Of a DNA stretch of 64,000 nt, positions 60,656-64,000 are shown in pieces. The stretch is from contig JADJLP010000001.1 in the NCBI GenBank assembly GCA_016710065.1, forward strand, positions 992,001 through 1,056,000, in the 5' to 3' direction. The translations under genes and the position numbers were made by a program. This stretch comes from Candidatus Ideonella esbjergensis (GTDB lineage: Bacteria > Pseudomonadota > Gammaproteobacteria > Burkholderiales > Burkholderiaceae_C). Position 1 is the first letter of the stretch. Every line of letters begins with the position of its first letter. Below the pieces are notes generated by a model that was given only the letters and a program-made list of their open reading frames with translations, was not told the DNA's origin and did no database searches.

Positions 60656-62029
60656 ATGACGTCGCGCGGCGCCCGCTTCAGTGCCGACGTGCGACGCATC
60701 GCGCCGCTGGCTTGGCCGGTGTTCATCGGCCAGTTGGCCGTGCTGGCCTTCAGCACCATCGACACCGTGCTGGTGGCGCGCCACTCGCCGGCCGACCTGG
60801 GCGCCTTTGCCGTCGGTGCGGCCGCCTACATCACCGTGTTCGTGGGACTGATGGGCGTGGTGCTGGCGGTTTCGCCGGTGGTGGGGCAGCTGTTTGGCGC
60901 CGGCAAGCTGGCAGCGGCGGGTGATGAGCTGCACCAGGGCTTTTGGCTGGCCATGCTGCTGGCGGTGCCGGGCTCGGCGCTGCTGGCGTTTCCGCAACCG
61001 TTTCTGTGGCTGGCCCATGCCTCGCCCGAGATGGCCAGCAGCGTGCGCGGCTACCTGCTGGCGCTGGCGGTGTCGTTGCCGGCCTCGCTGATCTTCACCG
61101 TCTACCGAGCGTTCAACACCGCCGTTTCGCGGCCCAAGGCGGTGATGGCGCTGCAACTGGCCGGCCTGGCCGTGAAGCTGCCGCTCTCGGCCGCGCTGGT
61201 GTTTGGCGTGCCGGCCTTGCGCATCCCGGAAATGGGTGTGACCGGCGCTGGCCTGGCCACCGCCGTGGCCATGTGGGCCCAGATGCTGGCCGGCGCCTGG
61301 GTCTTGCACCACGACCGTTTCTACGACCGGTTTGAGCTCTGGGGACGCGGCCTGCACCCGCTGCACTGGCCCGCCATCCGCGGCCTGCTGCGCCTGGGCG
61401 CGCCCATTGGCCTGGCGATCCTGATTGAGGTGAGTGCTTTCAGCTTCATGGCCCTGTTCATCGCGCGCCTGGGCACGGTGCCGGTGGCCGGGCACCAGAT
61501 CGCGATGAACCTGGTGTCACTGATGTTCATGTTGCCACTGGCCCTGGCCAATGCCGGCAGCACCCCGGTGGCGCAGCGCGTGGGCGCGGGCGATGTGGCC
61601 GACGCCAAGCGCCTGGGCTGGCATGCCGTGCAACTGGGCGCGCTGGTGGCTGCTGTGCTGAGCACTGGCGTGTTCCTGGGCCGCGAGCGGGTGATTGGCC
61701 TGTACACCGGCGACGCGGCCGTGGCCGCCGCCGCGCTGCCGCTGCTGGCCTGGTTGGCGCTGTTCCATGTGACCGATGCCATCCAGACCATTGCCGCCTT
61801 CGTGCTTCGCGCCTGGCGCATTGCCGTGGTGCCCATGGTGATCTATGCCGGCACGCTGTGGGCGGTGGGCCTGGGCGGTGGCTACGCGCTGGCCTTCAAC
61901 CTCGCGGGCGATGTGCCGCTGGCCCTGCGCGGTGCCACCGGCTTCTGGATGGCGGCCACATTGAGCCTGGTGCTGGCCAGCCTGGCCATGACGGGCTTCA
62001 TGGCCTGGGTGCTGAGGCAGAAAACCTGA
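60656..62029 (+). CDS. MATE-family multidrug/sodium antiporter (NorM type)
   Basis: This 457-residue protein has 12 helices in the two six-helix halves of the MATE fold. Conserved segments are LAWPVFIGQLAVLAF (helix 1), FVGLMGVVLAVSPVVGQLFG (helix 2, acidic residues absent), and the half repeat LRLGAPIGLAILIEVSAFSF then AGHQIAMNLVSLMFMLPLALANAGS. It exports drugs or toxic metabolites driven by sodium or protons. It follows the DUF3717 gene closely and ends shortly before the bidirectional terminator at 62122. Confidence 0.92.
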   Translation: MTSRGARFSADVRRIAPLAWPVFIGQLAVLAFSTIDTVLVARHSPADLGAFAVGAAAYITVFVGLMGVVLAVSPVVGQLFGAGKLAAAGDELHQGFWLAMLLAVPGSALLAFPQPFLWLAHASPEMASSVRGYLLALAVSLPASLIFTVYRAFNTAVSRPKAVMALQLAGLAVKLPLSAALVFGVPALRIPEMGVTGAGLATAVAMWAQMLAGAWVLHHDRFYDRFELWGRGLHPLHWPAIRGLLRLGAPIGLAILIEVSAFSFMALFIARLGTVPVAGHQIAMNLVSLMFMLPLALANAGSTPVAQRVGAGDVADAKRLGWHAVQLGALVAAVLSTGVFLGRERVIGLYTGDAAVAAAALPLLAWLALFHVTDAIQTIAAFVLRAWRIAVVPMVIYAGTLWAVGLGGGYALAFNLAGDVPLALRGATGFWMAATLSLVLASLAMTGFMAWVLRQKT

Positions 62030-62121
62030 GGGCCGTCAGCGCCTGTGCGGCCCGCTCGCCTGCCGACGAAGTGGGCAAGGTCGGTGGTCAGGAATCCCTT
62101 CGCAAGCCTGTGGCGAAGGGC

Positions 62122-62150
62122 AAAAAAAGCCGCTTCACAAGCGGCTTTTT
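62122..62150. terminator. Bidirectional terminator between the MATE gene and tRNA-Ser
   Basis: AAAAAGCCGCTT / AAGCGGCTTTTT with a CAC loop has A and T runs on both sides. It ends the MATE transcript from the left and the tRNA transcript from the right. Confidence 0.9.
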
Positions 62151-62156
62151 CATAGG

Positions 62157-62244
<88 letters not shown>

Positions 62245-62317
62245 TGATTCGGTGCACCTGTGGTCTACAAGGTGAAGCCGCGCATTCTAGCCCAGGTGCT
62301 GCAGGCGCCCGGCAGGC

Positions 62318-64000
<1,683 letters not shown>

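Overview
The window is about 67% G+C chromosomal DNA from a betaproteobacterium, most likely order Burkholderiales, family Comamonadaceae. The evidence is gene content and order: an MSHA pilus locus, a DUF3460-scpA pair, the kefF-kefC pair, an SHP/diheme cytochrome cluster, a xseB-ispA-dxs-folE2 run, and dispersed palindromic repeats of a kind I associate with Comamonadaceae. No plasmid, prophage, CRISPR or rRNA signature is visible. The mobile DNA consists of two insertion sequences and one group II intron.

Layout. 1-7847 (minus strand): the pseudopilin, assembly and adhesin half of an MSHA type IV pilus locus, mshE-G-A-C-D-O-P-Q, with mshQ running off the left edge. 8102-12270 (plus): ctpA, a MoeB/ThiF-type E1 enzyme, a LOG-family protein and arginase. 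12281-17455: kefF-kefC, a ParA-like ATPase, a NarL-type regulator, scpA and a DUF3460 protein. 17565-20226: a CYTH-domain gene split by an IS1380-type element with a clean CTAG duplication. 20180-24531: a SulP transporter, a small exported protein and metG. 24658-29456: a two-component system plus PepSY protein, divergent from a three-gene SHP / diheme c / membrane cytochrome b-flavin electron chain. 29484-30519: a perfect CIRCE operator, rpoH and its terminator, followed directly by a group II intron.

32422-42682 is a respiratory copper-haem block. It holds SCO1 and haem A synthase, divergent haem O synthase, cytochrome c4, a cytochrome oxidase operon (subunit III, SCO, II, I), another SCO, and a second, unusual haem-copper-oxidase-like pair whose subunit II consists only of membrane helices. 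42733-47546: bioC, comF, a small acetyltransferase, a prolyl oligopeptidase and YaeQ. 47628-49054: an IS4-type element sitting in a REP-like palindrome. 49132-53127: folE2, dxs, ispA and xseB (isoprenoid and folate functions). 53384-62029: a Rieske oxygenase, a bufferin-type copper-protection operon (bufA-bufB-bufC), a Pat-like acyltransferase, an OmpA-like protein, a DUF3717/DUF1289 protein and a MATE exporter. The window ends with tRNA-Ser(CGA) and the 3' part of an SNF2 helicase.

The points most worth a second look are the CIRCE site in front of rpoH, the CuA-less oxidase-like pair, the minimal bufferin operon with a duplicated 62-nt repeat at the bufB start, the reversible-looking IS insertion in the CYTH gene, and the intron placed immediately behind the rpoH terminator. 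All functions are read from sequence motifs without database searches.
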